A stretch of DNA of 40,334 nucleotides from UBA9845 sp051889975 (GCA_051889975.1 JBJFDJ010000025.1:1-40334), one strand, 5' to 3'; shown: positions 1 to 7,011, counted from the first letter of the stretch. Notes: generated from the sequence alone by a model not told the origin. Numbers and translations are program-made.

Positions 1-113
1 TTTGCACAGACAATGCTGCAATGATTGGCTCTGCTGGATATTATAATTTAATCAATGACGAGGGCATAAGTTATGACCTTTCAATTTCGCCAAACCCTTC
101 GCTTAAATTGTGA
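1..113 (+). CDS. tsaD: TsaD, tRNA N6-adenosine threonylcarbamoyltransferase (C-terminal fragment)
   Basis: Reading from base 3 to the TGA at 111-113 gives 36 residues opening CTDNAAMIGSAGYYNLI. This matches the conserved C-terminal block of TsaD/Kae1-family proteins (CTDNAAMIA.AGYY). TsaD transfers threonylcarbamoyl to A37 of ANN-decoding tRNAs in the cytoplasm, together with TsaB and TsaE. The rest of the gene lies left of the window. A rho-independent terminator follows about 100 bases downstream. The identification rests on a short but highly characteristic motif. Confidence 0.85.
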   Translation, partial: CTDNAAMIGSAGYYNLINDEGISYDLSISPNPSLKL

Positions 114-210
114 TGCAGCTTTGAAATGTAGTTGTGATGTAAAAAATGACAACATAAGAGCATATTGAGCAAACATCAAAAAAAGATATTTTGCAAAAAT
201 GAGACCAAAA

Positions 211-248
211 AAAGAGCATATTGATTTTTTCAATATGTTCTCTTTTTA
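211..248. terminator. Bidirectional rho-independent terminator (tsaD / lepB, convergent)
   Basis: The stem AGAGCATATTG / CAATATGTTCT (one G-U pair) has a T-rich loop, is preceded by a run of A and followed by TCTTTTTATTTT. It lies between the converging tsaD and signal peptidase genes and could act in both directions. An almost identical stem occurs at 4705-4735. Confidence 0.75.
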
Positions 249-267
249 TTTTGTTTTATGTTTTAAT

Positions 268-1074
268 TTATTTAAACAAACTTTGCCACATTGCCGAAAA
301 GATGTTTGTGCCATAGGCAACGGTGTAGTCAACTTTTACAAGCATATATTTTTTTTCCAGTGGGCCAAAACTGCTACAATCATTGCTTCCACCACGATTG
401 TCACCCAAAAAGTAAACGAAATTTTGGGGCAGTGTTAAAACATAGTCGTTAATGGCTTCATTAAATTTAATGCATTCGGCATAATCAGTGGCATAGTTTT
501 TTGCAAAAGTTGTGTTGTATAAATTACTTAAGTCGGGGTCTAACAAGGTTTTGCAAAAGTTGTGAAAGTTATTTTTGCTTGTTTCGTAGCCTTGATTTTT
601 CCATGCATCAGCATACGCTTTGCCTTTTGTGTTTTTTATTTGCTCATAAGCCTTGTTTAAATATGCTTCTTCAATTGCTTTGCCGTTGACCAAAATTTCG
701 CCGTTATAATAACAAATTGTATCGCCACCAACGGCAATCAAGCGTTTTATGGCATCAACATCTGTGATGCCTGCCTTTTCATAGTCAACTATAATTATGT
801 CACCTTTTTGTGGGGTTTTGTAAGTGGTGTAATATGCAATTTCATTTTTTAATGAGTCATCAAATGTAAAATATTTTTGACTATTTATGGTTGGCGCCAT
901 GCTAAAACCAACAACTTCGGCAGAATAATAACTGTTAACTGTAACCAAAACAAAAAGTGCAACAACAGCACTTAAAACTGTTACAATGGTTAAAATTTGA
1001 TTTATCAATTTTTCTTTTAATTGACGAAATTTATAAAAATTTTTGTGTTGTTCAATGGCATCTTTGTAGTTCAT
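268..1074 (-). CDS. lepB: Signal peptidase I (P-type, with a large insertion)
   Basis: Membrane-bound serine peptidase that removes signal peptides from exported proteins. From the ATG at 1072-1074 (268 residues) it has one N-terminal membrane segment (about 24-46), box B GFSMAPT with the nucleophile Ser58, box D AIKRLIAVGGDT with the general-base Lys110, and box E LGDNRGGSNDCSSFG (about 223-237). The lysine makes it a bacterial P-type enzyme, not the SipW/ER type, which has His. About 80 residues separate boxes D and E (roughly 133-215), an insertion rich in Lys, Asn and Tyr. An open frame extends upstream to 1128, but that start lies inside the terminator of the neighbouring gene. The chosen ATG lies 6 nt downstream of a perfect TATAAT and has no Shine-Dalgarno sequence. 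Confidence 0.88.
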   Translation of the reverse strand: MNYKDAIEQHKNFYKFRQLKEKLINQILTIVTVLSAVVALFVLVTVNSYYSAEVVGFSMAPTINSQKYFTFDDSLKNEIAYYTTYKTPQKGDIIIVDYEKAGITDVDAIKRLIAVGGDTICYYNGEILVNGKAIEEAYLNKAYEQIKNTKGKAYADAWKNQGYETSKNNFHNFCKTLLDPDLSNLYNTTFAKNYATDYAECIKFNEAINDYVLTLPQNFVYFLGDNRGGSNDCSSFGPLEKKYMLVKVDYTVAYGTNIFSAMWQSLFK

Positions 1075-1080
1075 ATTAAT

Positions 1081-1108
1081 ATTATACACCATTAAAAAAT
1101 TTTTACAA
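1081..1108 (-). promoter_or_regulatory. Candidate lepB promoter abutting the start codon
   Basis: On the minus strand, TTGTAA (1103-1108), a 16-nt spacer and TATAAT (1081-1086) are followed by 6 nt and then the lepB ATG. Transcription starting 7 nt after the -10 would begin at the A of the ATG, giving a leaderless mRNA. This is inferred from spacing only. Confidence 0.5.
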
Positions 1109-1139
1109 ACAAAAAAATAAGTCGCCAAGGACTTATTTT
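1109..1139 (-). terminator. Rho-independent terminator of the 1133-1564 gene
   Basis: On the minus strand, AAATAAGTC and GACTTATTT pair perfectly (9 bp) around CTTGGC and are followed by a T run. The stem includes the TAA stop of the upstream gene, so that gene and lepB are probably separate transcription units. Confidence 0.75.
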
Positions 1140-1564
1140 AAATTTAATTCGTTATTTGTTTCATTTGCTTCTTTTTGTGTGGTTTTTATGTGATAAACAC
1201 CTTTTGATTGTTTTGCAGGTGCTTTTATTCTGCCTTCTTGTTTTAATTCTTCATAAACATCTAACATCATTTTGTTGCATAGTTTGATTTGAAGGCTAAC
1301 TTCTTCTTGTTCTTGTTTTGTAATTTTGCCTTCTCTGTATAGTTGGGCATAGGTATCGTAAGCTTGATTTATGACATTCATAACTCTTTTGATTTGTATA
1401 GTGTCAAGAACCAAATTTTTAAGCGCATCCCAAAGTTTATCTGTCATTGAGTTTTGTGCATAATCTTTTGCAGTTTCAATCATATAAACAGCAGCGTCAC
1501 GAAGCAATTCATCATCGTCACATTTTATATATTTTTGCAATCCTGTCAATTCCATATCTATCAT
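1133..1564 (-). CDS. Hypothetical small helical protein
   Basis: 143 residues from the ATG at 1562-1564, which is preceded 6 nt upstream by GAGAGG. A longer frame to 1600 would start without a ribosome site. The protein is charged and predicted mostly alpha-helical by eye, with no membrane segment, signal peptide or Cys motif. The central part (LYREGKITKQEQEEVSLQI) resembles a helical hairpin. A Lys/Asn-rich tail ends the protein. No family was recognised. Its promoter region carries a striking tandem repeat, and it ends in its own terminator, so it is a monocistronic unit. Confidence 0.7.
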   Translation of the reverse strand: MIDMELTGLQKYIKCDDDELLRDAAVYMIETAKDYAQNSMTDKLWDALKNLVLDTIQIKRVMNVINQAYDTYAQLYREGKITKQEQEEVSLQIKLCNKMMLDVYEELKQEGRIKAPAKQSKGVYHIKTTQKEANETNNELNLK

Positions 1565-1576
1565 AATACACCTCTC

Positions 1577-1634
1577 ATATATATTAATTTTTTTAATCAA
1601 TTCTTGTATATATATTAATTTATTTTTATCAATT
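1577..1634. repeat. Two tandem copies of a ~27-nt AT-rich element (31-nt period)
   Basis: Copy A (1577-1602) and copy B (1608-1634) share ATATATATTAATTT followed by T/A-rich bases and ATCAATT. They differ by one inserted base and one or two substitutions. Start-to-start spacing is 31 nt, about three helical turns. Copy B covers the -10 and spacer of the promoter for the 1133-1564 gene; copy A lies in its leader. Confidence 0.7.
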
Positions 1635-1640
1635 TGTCAA
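1612..1640 (-). promoter_or_regulatory. Promoter of the 1133-1564 gene
   Basis: A perfect TTGACA (minus strand, 1635-1640), a 17-nt spacer and TAATAT (1612-1617) lie upstream of a ribosome site and ATG. The same TTGACA-N17-TAATAT layout occurs at 27734-27762. Confidence 0.55.
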
Positions 1641-1682
1641 CACTTGTTTTATAATTTAGCTATTTTGTTAATAACAAAACCA

Positions 1683-1874
1683 ATGAAAAAAGTTGAAAAA
1701 ATCATTTTAAATAAAAACATACAACTTGATTGTGATGGCAAATTAAGTGGAAGTTTGCAAAATGAGGGCTGTTATAAGTGTTGCAATTGTGGGCAAAAAA
1801 TATACCTTGACAAACCAAAAAAACTTCCGCGGTGTCCAAAATGCAATTGCAATATTTTTGAATTTGTGGCTTGA
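1683..1874 (+). CDS. Small zinc-ribbon protein
   Basis: 63 residues from the ATG at 1683; a TTG at 1644 would add 13 residues but lies beside a TATAAT at 1650-1655. Two CxxC knuckles, CNCGQ and CPKC, are separated by about 17 residues, the spacing of a zinc ribbon. The N-terminal 25 residues are charged. The exact family is unknown; the fold suggests a nucleic-acid or protein-binding role. There is no strong Shine-Dalgarno sequence, so the start is uncertain. It diverges from the 1133-1564 gene and is followed by a terminator at 1931-1972. Confidence 0.65.
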   Translation: MKKVEKIILNKNIQLDCDGKLSGSLQNEGCYKCCNCGQKIYLDKPKKLPRCPKCNCNIFEFVA

Positions 1875-1930
1875 TTTTGACATATTTAATATGTGCATAA
1901 AATACAAAACGCAATTTAAAATGTGCACAA

Positions 1931-1972
1931 AATAAAAAACGCACCAAAATTTTGATGCGCTTTGTTTTTATT
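1931..1972. terminator. Bidirectional rho-independent terminator
   Basis: CGCACCAA / TTGATGCG forms a stem with one mismatch and an AATT loop. It is flanked by an A run on the left and TTTGTTTTTATTT on the right, so a U tract exists on both strands. It separates the zinc-ribbon gene from the converging TVP38-family gene. Confidence 0.65.
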
Positions 1973-2048
1973 TAAAAAATTTTTTATTATCTTTTAATTT
2001 TTGTTACTTTTTGTGTGTTATGTGTTGTAGTTTGCAAAATTTAACCTA

Positions 2049-3044
2049 TCAAACTGTTTTATCTTTGTTATGTGAATTTTGTTCTTCTTTGTTTTCGGCA
2101 AATGCCACATAATTGTCGGCTGTTTCAAACTGAGCATTTTTTACACTGTCAACTGTTTTTTTGTTTATTCTTTTGGCTTTGGATTTTTGACTTTTGCCTT
2201 TTGTAAATTTTTTTATGATAAAGTTTTCTATTTTATCTTGATATTTAAGCAAAACAAAAGATGTGCCAACTAGCAAAATCACAAGGACAATCCAAACAGG
2301 AATACCCCAACCACTAAATGGAATTAAATCTCCACTCAAAAATACACAAATACAACCAATGCCAACCAATCTCGTTAAAAGCGTTACAACAATAAAATAT
2401 GTCCACGTCATAGTTGTTGTTCCTGCCACAAAGCACAACAGGTCGTCTGGAAATAGTGGAAACAAAAACATAATGGGTAGCAACATTCTGCCTTTTTTGC
2501 TGATGAGCTTTCTGTATTTATCCACAGTTTCTTTTTTTGCAATTTTGTATAGCACCGGCACGCCCAATGCTCTGCCAACGCCAAACGCAATTAATGAACC
2601 CAAAATAACTGCCAAACTGCTTATAAAAAACGCTTTTAATGAACCAAATGCAAAAACGCCAGCCAAAGTTGTTATTTGCGCCGGAACAGGTATCAATATA
2701 ACCTGCGCAAGTTCAACAATGAAAAATATTATTGGACCCCATGCACCAAAGCTTTCCATCCATGCTTGAAGGGTTTCTCTGCTTTGAAAGTGAACCAATA
2801 GCCCCGAATAAAACAAAATGAGATAAATTGCAACTACAATTGTTTCTACAACAAGGCATACAATAGAAAATTTATATATCTTTGTAAGCCAAAACGAACC
2901 CAAAAATATTGCTATCAAAGTGAGTGATATTGCAATTGTAAAAATCACCTGCCAAAGCAATGAAAAACAAGGTGTTAAAAAACACAGAGATATCAACCCT
3001 GCTGAAATCAACGAACTAATAATTAACATAATTGCTTTTTTCAT
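2049..3044 (-). CDS. TVP38/TMEM64 (VTT/SNARE-associated) family membrane protein
   Basis: 331 residues from the ATG at 3042-3044. Several membrane segments flank a central VTT-type domain: an amphipathic stretch with LIPVPAQITTLAGVFAFG, then a GSLIAFGVGRALG helix, then FPLFPDDLLCFVAGTT. These are the reentrant-loop features of the DedA/TVP38 superfamily, linked in other organisms to lipid scrambling or transport. The C-terminal ~55 residues are hydrophilic, Lys/Asn/Glu-rich and probably cytoplasmic. The ATG at 3053 overlaps the -10 hexamer, so the second ATG is preferred. Substrate unknown. Confidence 0.85.
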   Translation of the reverse strand: MKKAIMLIISSLISAGLISLCFLTPCFSLLWQVIFTIAISLTLIAIFLGSFWLTKIYKFSIVCLVVETIVVAIYLILFYSGLLVHFQSRETLQAWMESFGAWGPIIFFIVELAQVILIPVPAQITTLAGVFAFGSLKAFFISSLAVILGSLIAFGVGRALGVPVLYKIAKKETVDKYRKLISKKGRMLLPIMFLFPLFPDDLLCFVAGTTTMTWTYFIVVTLLTRLVGIGCICVFLSGDLIPFSGWGIPVWIVLVILLVGTSFVLLKYQDKIENFIIKKFTKGKSQKSKAKRINKKTVDSVKNAQFETADNYVAFAENKEEQNSHNKDKTV

Positions 3045-3051
3045 TTTAACC

Positions 3052-3080
3052 ATTATATCACGTATTTTTGTTTTTTTCTA
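3052..3080 (-). promoter_or_regulatory. Extended -10 promoter abutting the TVP38-family start
   Basis: On the minus strand, TAGAAA (3075-3080), a 17-nt spacer and TGATATAAT (extended -10, TATAAT at 3052-3057) are followed by 7 nt and an ATG. Transcription would be expected to begin at or next to that ATG, and there is no Shine-Dalgarno sequence. Confidence 0.55.
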
Positions 3081-3192
3081 TATTTATTTTGTCTTTATAA
3101 AATTATTATATTATATTTTTTTTAAATTTGAACGCAATTTTATAATTTTTTTGTGTTATTTTGTTATTTTTAAATTTATATTTAATTTATTA

Positions 3193-3221
3193 TTGATTTT
3201 TTTTATTAATATGCATATAAT
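3193..3221 (+). promoter_or_regulatory. Promoter of the Y-family polymerase gene
   Basis: TTGATT (3193-3198), a 17-nt spacer and TATAAT (3216-3221) lie just upstream of the LexA-type box and the AAGGA ribosome site at 3246-3250. Confidence 0.7.
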
Positions 3222-3225
3222 AGTT

Positions 3226-3243
3226 ATAGAACATTTGTTCTAT
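3226..3243. promoter_or_regulatory. LexA (SOS) box
   Basis: ATAGAACATTTGTTCTAT is a perfect 7+4+7 inverted repeat containing GAAC-N4-GTTC, the core of the Gram-positive LexA/DinR site. It starts 5 nt after the -10 box, where LexA binding would block transcription. The downstream gene is a translesion polymerase, the expected kind of target. Confidence 0.85.
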
Positions 3244-3257
3244 ATAAGGAAAAATTT

Positions 3258-4466
3258 ATGAGAGATATTTTACATTGTGATTTAAACAATTTTTTTGCAA
3301 GCTGTGAATGTTTGGTCAACCCCAGCATAAGAAGCAAGCCTGTTGCCGTGTGTGGAAGTCAAAAGGAGCGTCATGGCATAGTTCTTGCAAAAAATCAACT
3401 TGCAAAAAAGATGGGCGTTAAAACGGGGCAGACTATTTGGCAAGCAGAGCAGAGTTGCCCAAATTTGATTGTTGTTCGGCCAAATTTTGAATTATATGTT
3501 CATTTTTCAAAAAAGGTGCGAAATATTTTGCTGGATTACACAGATTTGGTTGAGCCTTTTGGCATAGACGAAAGTTGGCTTGACGTTACAAACAGCAAAA
3601 TGTTTGGCTCGCCCGAACAAATTGCAAATGAAATAAGAGAGCGAGTTTTAAACGAAACTGGTTTAAGTGTTTCGGTTGGCGTTAGTTTTAACAAAATTTT
3701 TGCAAAACTTGGCAGTGACCTTAAAAAACCAAATGCTGTGACGATTATATCAAAACAAAATTTTAAGCAAAAGGTGTGGGATTTGCCTGTTGAAGATTTG
3801 ATTATGATTGGCAGGGCTACAACAAAAAAACTCAACAATATGGGCGTTTACAAAATAGGGGAACTTGCCAAAATGGACAAGGGTTTTTTGATAAAAAAGT
3901 TTGGCAAAAATGGTGCAAATTTATACGATTACAGCAATGGGATTGGCAATGATATTGTAAGAAATTATTATGATGTTGTGCCACCAAAATCAATAGGCAA
4001 CAGCACCACCTGTTACAAAGATTTAACCAGCAACAGAGAAGTAAAAGAAGTTTTTTGCACCATTGCAAGCAGTGTTGTATCTCGTATGATAGAAGGTGGG
4101 CATTTAAATGCAAAAACTTTAAAAATTTGGGTTAAAGATAGCGCGCTTGAAAGTTTTGGCAAGCAATGCAAACTGTCTGATAATAGTTTAAATAACATTG
4201 TTGAAACTGCATTTAACTTGTTTTTAAGTTGCTATGATTGGCACTTGCCCGTTAGGGCGCTGGGTATTTCTGTTTGCAACTTTTGTGACCAGAATCAACA
4301 ATTAAGTTTGTTTGATGCGCCAAAAAACAAAGCAAGTTTAGATAAGACAATTTTAAACATAAAAAATAAGTTTGGCGAAGAAATAATTATGCACGCAAAC
4401 GGATTGTTTGACAAAAAATTGAGTGCGCCACTTGGTGGACTTCACTCTTATCAAAATCAAAAATAA
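3258..4466 (+). CDS. dinB: Y-family translesion DNA polymerase (DinB/UmuC-like)
   Basis: 402 residues, starting 7 nt after AAGGA. It copies past damaged template bases. Catalytic palm motifs are HCDLNNFFASCE with Asp8, and PFGIDESWLDVT with Asp104 and Glu105. A helix-hairpin-helix-like region (MIGRATTKKLNNMGVYKIGEL) follows the palm, then a little-finger domain. A QLSLF beta-clamp-binding motif lies at 348-352 near the C-terminus. Trp in IDESWLD and Cys in FASCE resemble the B. subtilis YqjH/YqjW-type branch rather than E. coli DinB, so the symbol is approximate. The LexA box in its promoter says it is SOS-induced. No partner gene follows. Confidence 0.9.
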   Translation: MRDILHCDLNNFFASCECLVNPSIRSKPVAVCGSQKERHGIVLAKNQLAKKMGVKTGQTIWQAEQSCPNLIVVRPNFELYVHFSKKVRNILLDYTDLVEPFGIDESWLDVTNSKMFGSPEQIANEIRERVLNETGLSVSVGVSFNKIFAKLGSDLKKPNAVTIISKQNFKQKVWDLPVEDLIMIGRATTKKLNNMGVYKIGELAKMDKGFLIKKFGKNGANLYDYSNGIGNDIVRNYYDVVPPKSIGNSTTCYKDLTSNREVKEVFCTIASSVVSRMIEGGHLNAKTLKIWVKDSALESFGKQCKLSDNSLNNIVETAFNLFLSCYDWHLPVRALGISVCNFCDQNQQLSLFDAPKNKASLDKTILNIKNKFGEEIIMHANGLFDKKLSAPLGGLHSYQNQK

Positions 4467-4770
4467 TTTTGTTTTTGCAATTTTGTTAATCATTTTAATT
4501 TCATTTTTGACTTTATGATAAATTTTAATTTGTGCAAATAAAAAAAGTTAAAAACAAGCGTATGCACAAGTTTAAGTTTTATTTAATTAATAAAAATTAC
4601 AAAAATTATATAATTCAAATAAATTTAAAAAACAAAATTTAATAAGCACAAAAAGATAATAATTTTAAAAACAAAAAAAAGTGTAAAAAAATTTTCATAA
4701 AAAAAAGAGCATATTGGTTATTTTCAATATGTTCTTTTTGTTTAGCAATATGCTTAAAATTTTTTATTTG
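4467..4770. other. Intergenic AT-rich spacer
   Basis: About 300 bases between the converging polymerase gene and the first TasA-like gene. The left 230 bases are A/T-rich with no open frame, ribosome site or clear promoter. The right part holds the terminator at 4699-4740. Confidence 0.6.
4699..4740. terminator. Bidirectional terminator (dinB / TasA-like, convergent)
   Basis: GAGCATATTG (4707-4716) pairs with CAATATGTTC (4725-4734), with one G-U pair. An A run precedes it and TTTTTG follows. The stem is nearly identical to the one at 211-248. Confidence 0.75.
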
Positions 4771-5424
4771 TTATGCAATTGTTCCACTGCCATAACTAGA
4801 AACCCAATCTGCTGGGGCAGTTGTCCAAACTTCGGCAGCAGCGCCGTTTGCAAACTGAATGGCTTCAATTTGAACCGACAAAGCAAAAGTTTTGTTTGCA
4901 TCAGCATTTGTTAACTCTTTTGGAACAGTTACTGATGTTACAAAGTCGGCTGTTTCACCAGCAGATAATTTGCCTTTGTAATAGTAATAGTCATCAGTTC
5001 CAAGCGTCCAGGTGTCTGGTGTAACGGCTGTTACATTTAATGCTGCTGTGTCAGAGTTTGTTATTGTTAATTTACCTCTTATAACAGCATCAGATGTGTC
5101 TGATGGCAAAGCAACAGAAATTGGTTGCGAATAAACAGTGCCAGGAAGTGCATTTCCGGCAAAAGTTAATGTTGAAACTGTTGCACCACCTTGAGTGATG
5201 TTGATGTTAACAGGGTCACCCAATGTGATATTTCCTGTTGCGTTTGCGTTTGCACTAAAAAATGCTGCACTCACACCAAAAATTAATGACAAACCAAGCA
5301 AAATAGACAGCGCCACGATTGCAAGTGTTGTGCCGTTTCTTTTTGGTTGTGCTTTTGCAACTGCATTTGTTCTTGTCTTTCTTATTTCGGTTTCAGTTAC
5401 ATTTTGATTTTTTTTGTTTTCCAT
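4771..5424 (-). CDS. TasA/camelysin-like protein with SipW-type signal segment (copy 1)
   Basis: 217 residues with AGGAGA upstream. A charged N-terminal tail (1-30) is followed by a hydrophobic segment (about 34-56) ending in GVSAAFFSANANATGNI, the layout of SipW-dependent signal peptides, and GDPVNINIT, the start of the mature beta-rich domain. The C-terminal half has the family block YYYYKGKLSAGE...IEAIQFANG...VWTTAPADW. TasA proteins form extracellular fibres in biofilms; camelysins are surface proteins of the same fold. Mature-domain composition (Ala, Thr, Gly-rich) differs from the Lys/Asn-rich neighbours, suggesting high expression or a different constraint. Divergent from copy 2. No SipW-type peptidase is in the window. 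Confidence 0.8.
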   Translation of the reverse strand: MENKKNQNVTETEIRKTRTNAVAKAQPKRNGTTLAIVALSILLGLSLIFGVSAAFFSANANATGNITLGDPVNINITQGGATVSTLTFAGNALPGTVYSQPISVALPSDTSDAVIRGKLTITNSDTAALNVTAVTPDTWTLGTDDYYYYKGKLSAGETADFVTSVTVPKELTNADANKTFALSVQIEAIQFANGAAAEVWTTAPADWVSSYGSGTIA

Positions 5425-5447
5425 CTCTTTTCTCCTTTTTTAATTTT

Positions 5448-5467
5448 GAACATTTTGTTCTACTATA
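5448..5467 (-). promoter_or_regulatory. Candidate -10 and palindromic operator of TasA-like copy 1
   Basis: On the minus strand TATAGT (5462-5467) is followed after one base by GAACAAAATGTTC (5448-5460), a 5+3+5 inverted repeat. No convincing -35 was found. The half-sites resemble LexA sites, but the central spacer is 5 nt instead of 4. Confidence 0.35.
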
Positions 5468-5555
5468 TTTTGTTTTTTTTGCAAAAAAATATACCTAAAA
5501 AAGCCCAAATAAAAACAAAGTGAATTATAAAGCAATAACTACACAAAATATAACT

Positions 5556-6167
5556 ATGAAAAACAAATATAATCAAAATTTTAATAAAAAAAATATATGG
5601 AAAGATATGGCAATTTTGTTTGCAATATTAATTGTTGTTGTGATTTCTAACTTTTTTGTTGTGTCATTTGCTTTTTTTTCACAAAACAACACCGCTTTGG
5701 GCACGATAAAACTTGGCGAGTTGGATTTTACACTTGGTGAAGAAGGGAATAAAAACATTGAGGTCTTGCCAAATATTTCCATAGACAAAACTATTTATGT
5801 CGGAAATTTTAGAGACAACGACAGCAGAGATTACAGAGATTTGACGACCTTTTTTTTTAGATTTAAATACATTGCATTGCTAGATGACAAAGAAGATAAA
5901 AATCTAACGCAAAACATACTTTTAAATTCTTCTAAAGAATATGTTTATGATAACGAGTATTACTATTATTGCAACAAAGTAAGTGCTGGTGAAAGAGTTA
6001 ATTTGTGTGATGACATAAGTTTTAAAAGTTTAATTGATAATGAGTATCAACAAAAACAAATTAAATTGCAAATTTATGTTGATGCTGTGCAATCACAAAA
6101 CAATGCCTACAAAGAAGTTTGGCAAGGTTATCCACCAGAGTGGGAAGCAAAAATTTCCAATGCCTGA
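5556..6167 (+). CDS. TasA/camelysin-like protein with SipW-type signal segment (copy 2)
   Basis: 203 residues from the ATG at 5556; a GTG at 5520 would add 12 residues. Neither start has a Shine-Dalgarno sequence. A basic N-terminus is followed by a hydrophobic segment (about 20-42) ending SFAFFSQNNTALGTIKLGEL, the same signal layout as copy 1. The C-terminal block is YYYYCNKVSAGE...VDAVQSQNN...VWQGYPPEW. The mature domain is more charged than in copy 1 and carries two extra Cys in the C-terminal block (YYYYCN and NLCDD), possibly a disulphide. Role unknown; probably a secreted fibre subunit or partner of copies 1 and 3. Confidence 0.75.
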   Translation: MKNKYNQNFNKKNIWKDMAILFAILIVVVISNFFVVSFAFFSQNNTALGTIKLGELDFTLGEEGNKNIEVLPNISIDKTIYVGNFRDNDSRDYRDLTTFFFRFKYIALLDDKEDKNLTQNILLNSSKEYVYDNEYYYYCNKVSAGERVNLCDDISFKSLIDNEYQQKQIKLQIYVDAVQSQNNAYKEVWQGYPPEWEAKISNA

Positions 6168-6246
6168 TTAAAAAAAGTGTTAATTACTTTACTTTATTTT
6201 GTTTATTTTGTAAAATATAATCATATTAGGGAAAAGGAGTGCTTGC

Positions 6247-7011
6247 ATGGAAGATAACAAAAACCAAAACAACAAGATATCACCACCCGCTAAACCAAAC
6301 ATAAGACCAAATTTACCAAATGGGGTTAATTTTACAAATACAATACAAACAAAACCAATGACAAAGCTTGAGCAATCTAGTGACAAAAAAAACACAACAA
6401 TTGTTAAGCAAGAAAAGATTAACAAAAAAACAACAAAACCACTATCTACAAAAATTAAAATAATAACTTCTGTTGTTGCAATTGTTGTTGCGCTCTCGCT
6501 TTTAACAGGGTTAATTTATTTGGCTTTTATTAAGCCATACACACCAATGGACATCTCTATAAATTTTAGCGCAAACATGGATTTTATCAGCGATGGAACT
6601 TCTGGCGAAGAAACTCCACGAAAAGCCATGCCCGGCGATGATTTTGATTTGAGCTATGTGATTAAAAGTGAGTCAATAGAGGGCGAAGAAAGTTACGCCG
6701 TGTATGTAAGAATTACATCTTATGCAATTTGTGAAAACAATTATTATGGAAATATTTTTTCAATTTCATTTGTTGACAACAACTGGTATGTAGGCAATGA
6801 CGGCTATTATTACTACAAGGGCGTTTTACAGCCAGATACCACAATTGATTCGGTTAAAGCAATACATATAAATGAGTGGGTTGGCAATGAATTTGCAAGC
6901 AAAACGGTTTCGGTTTGTCTTGTTGCCGAAGCTTTGCAGGCAGGCAATGGTTCAGCTGAAAGCATTTGGCCAACTGCGCCACAAGAATGGTTAAACATAG
7001 TTAAAAATTAA
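6247..7011 (+). CDS. TasA/camelysin-like membrane protein (copy 3, long cytoplasmic tail)
   Basis: 254 residues, with AAAGGAG upstream and a TATAAT at 6216-6221. The first ~70 residues are hydrophilic, rich in Pro, Lys, Asn and Thr, and probably cytoplasmic. A membrane segment lies at about 73-97 (VVAIVVALSLLTGLIYLAF). The external part ends in the same block as copies 1 and 2: GYYYYKGVLQPDT...AEALQAGNG...IWPTAPQEW. Unlike the other two, the AFFS-type cleavage motif is replaced by AFIKPYTP, so this copy may stay membrane-anchored and serve as an anchor or assembly factor. It lies 17 nt upstream of the Fn3-transglutaminase lipoprotein and is probably co-transcribed with it. Confidence 0.7.
   Translation: MEDNKNQNNKISPPAKPNIRPNLPNGVNFTNTIQTKPMTKLEQSSDKKNTTIVKQEKINKKTTKPLSTKIKIITSVVAIVVALSLLTGLIYLAFIKPYTPMDISINFSANMDFISDGTSGEETPRKAMPGDDFDLSYVIKSESIEGEESYAVYVRITSYAICENNYYGNIFSISFVDNNWYVGNDGYYYYKGVLQPDTTIDSVKAIHINEWVGNEFASKTVSVCLVAEALQAGNGSAESIWPTAPQEWLNIVKN

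Noticed and set aside
268..1128. The longer signal-peptidase frame starting at 1128
   Set aside because: The start lies inside the upstream gene's terminator stem, and the extra 18 residues are encoded across the promoter region.
2263..2769. A 168-codon plus-strand frame opposite the TVP38-family gene
   Set aside because: It is the mirror of a strongly supported membrane-protein gene, has no ribosome site, and its composition looks like antisense of hydrophobic codons.
5448..5460. A second LexA box (GAACATTTTGTTC) upstream of TasA-like copy 1
   Set aside because: The spacer between half-sites is 5 nt, while the Gram-positive LexA site needs 4; the gene is also not a typical SOS target.
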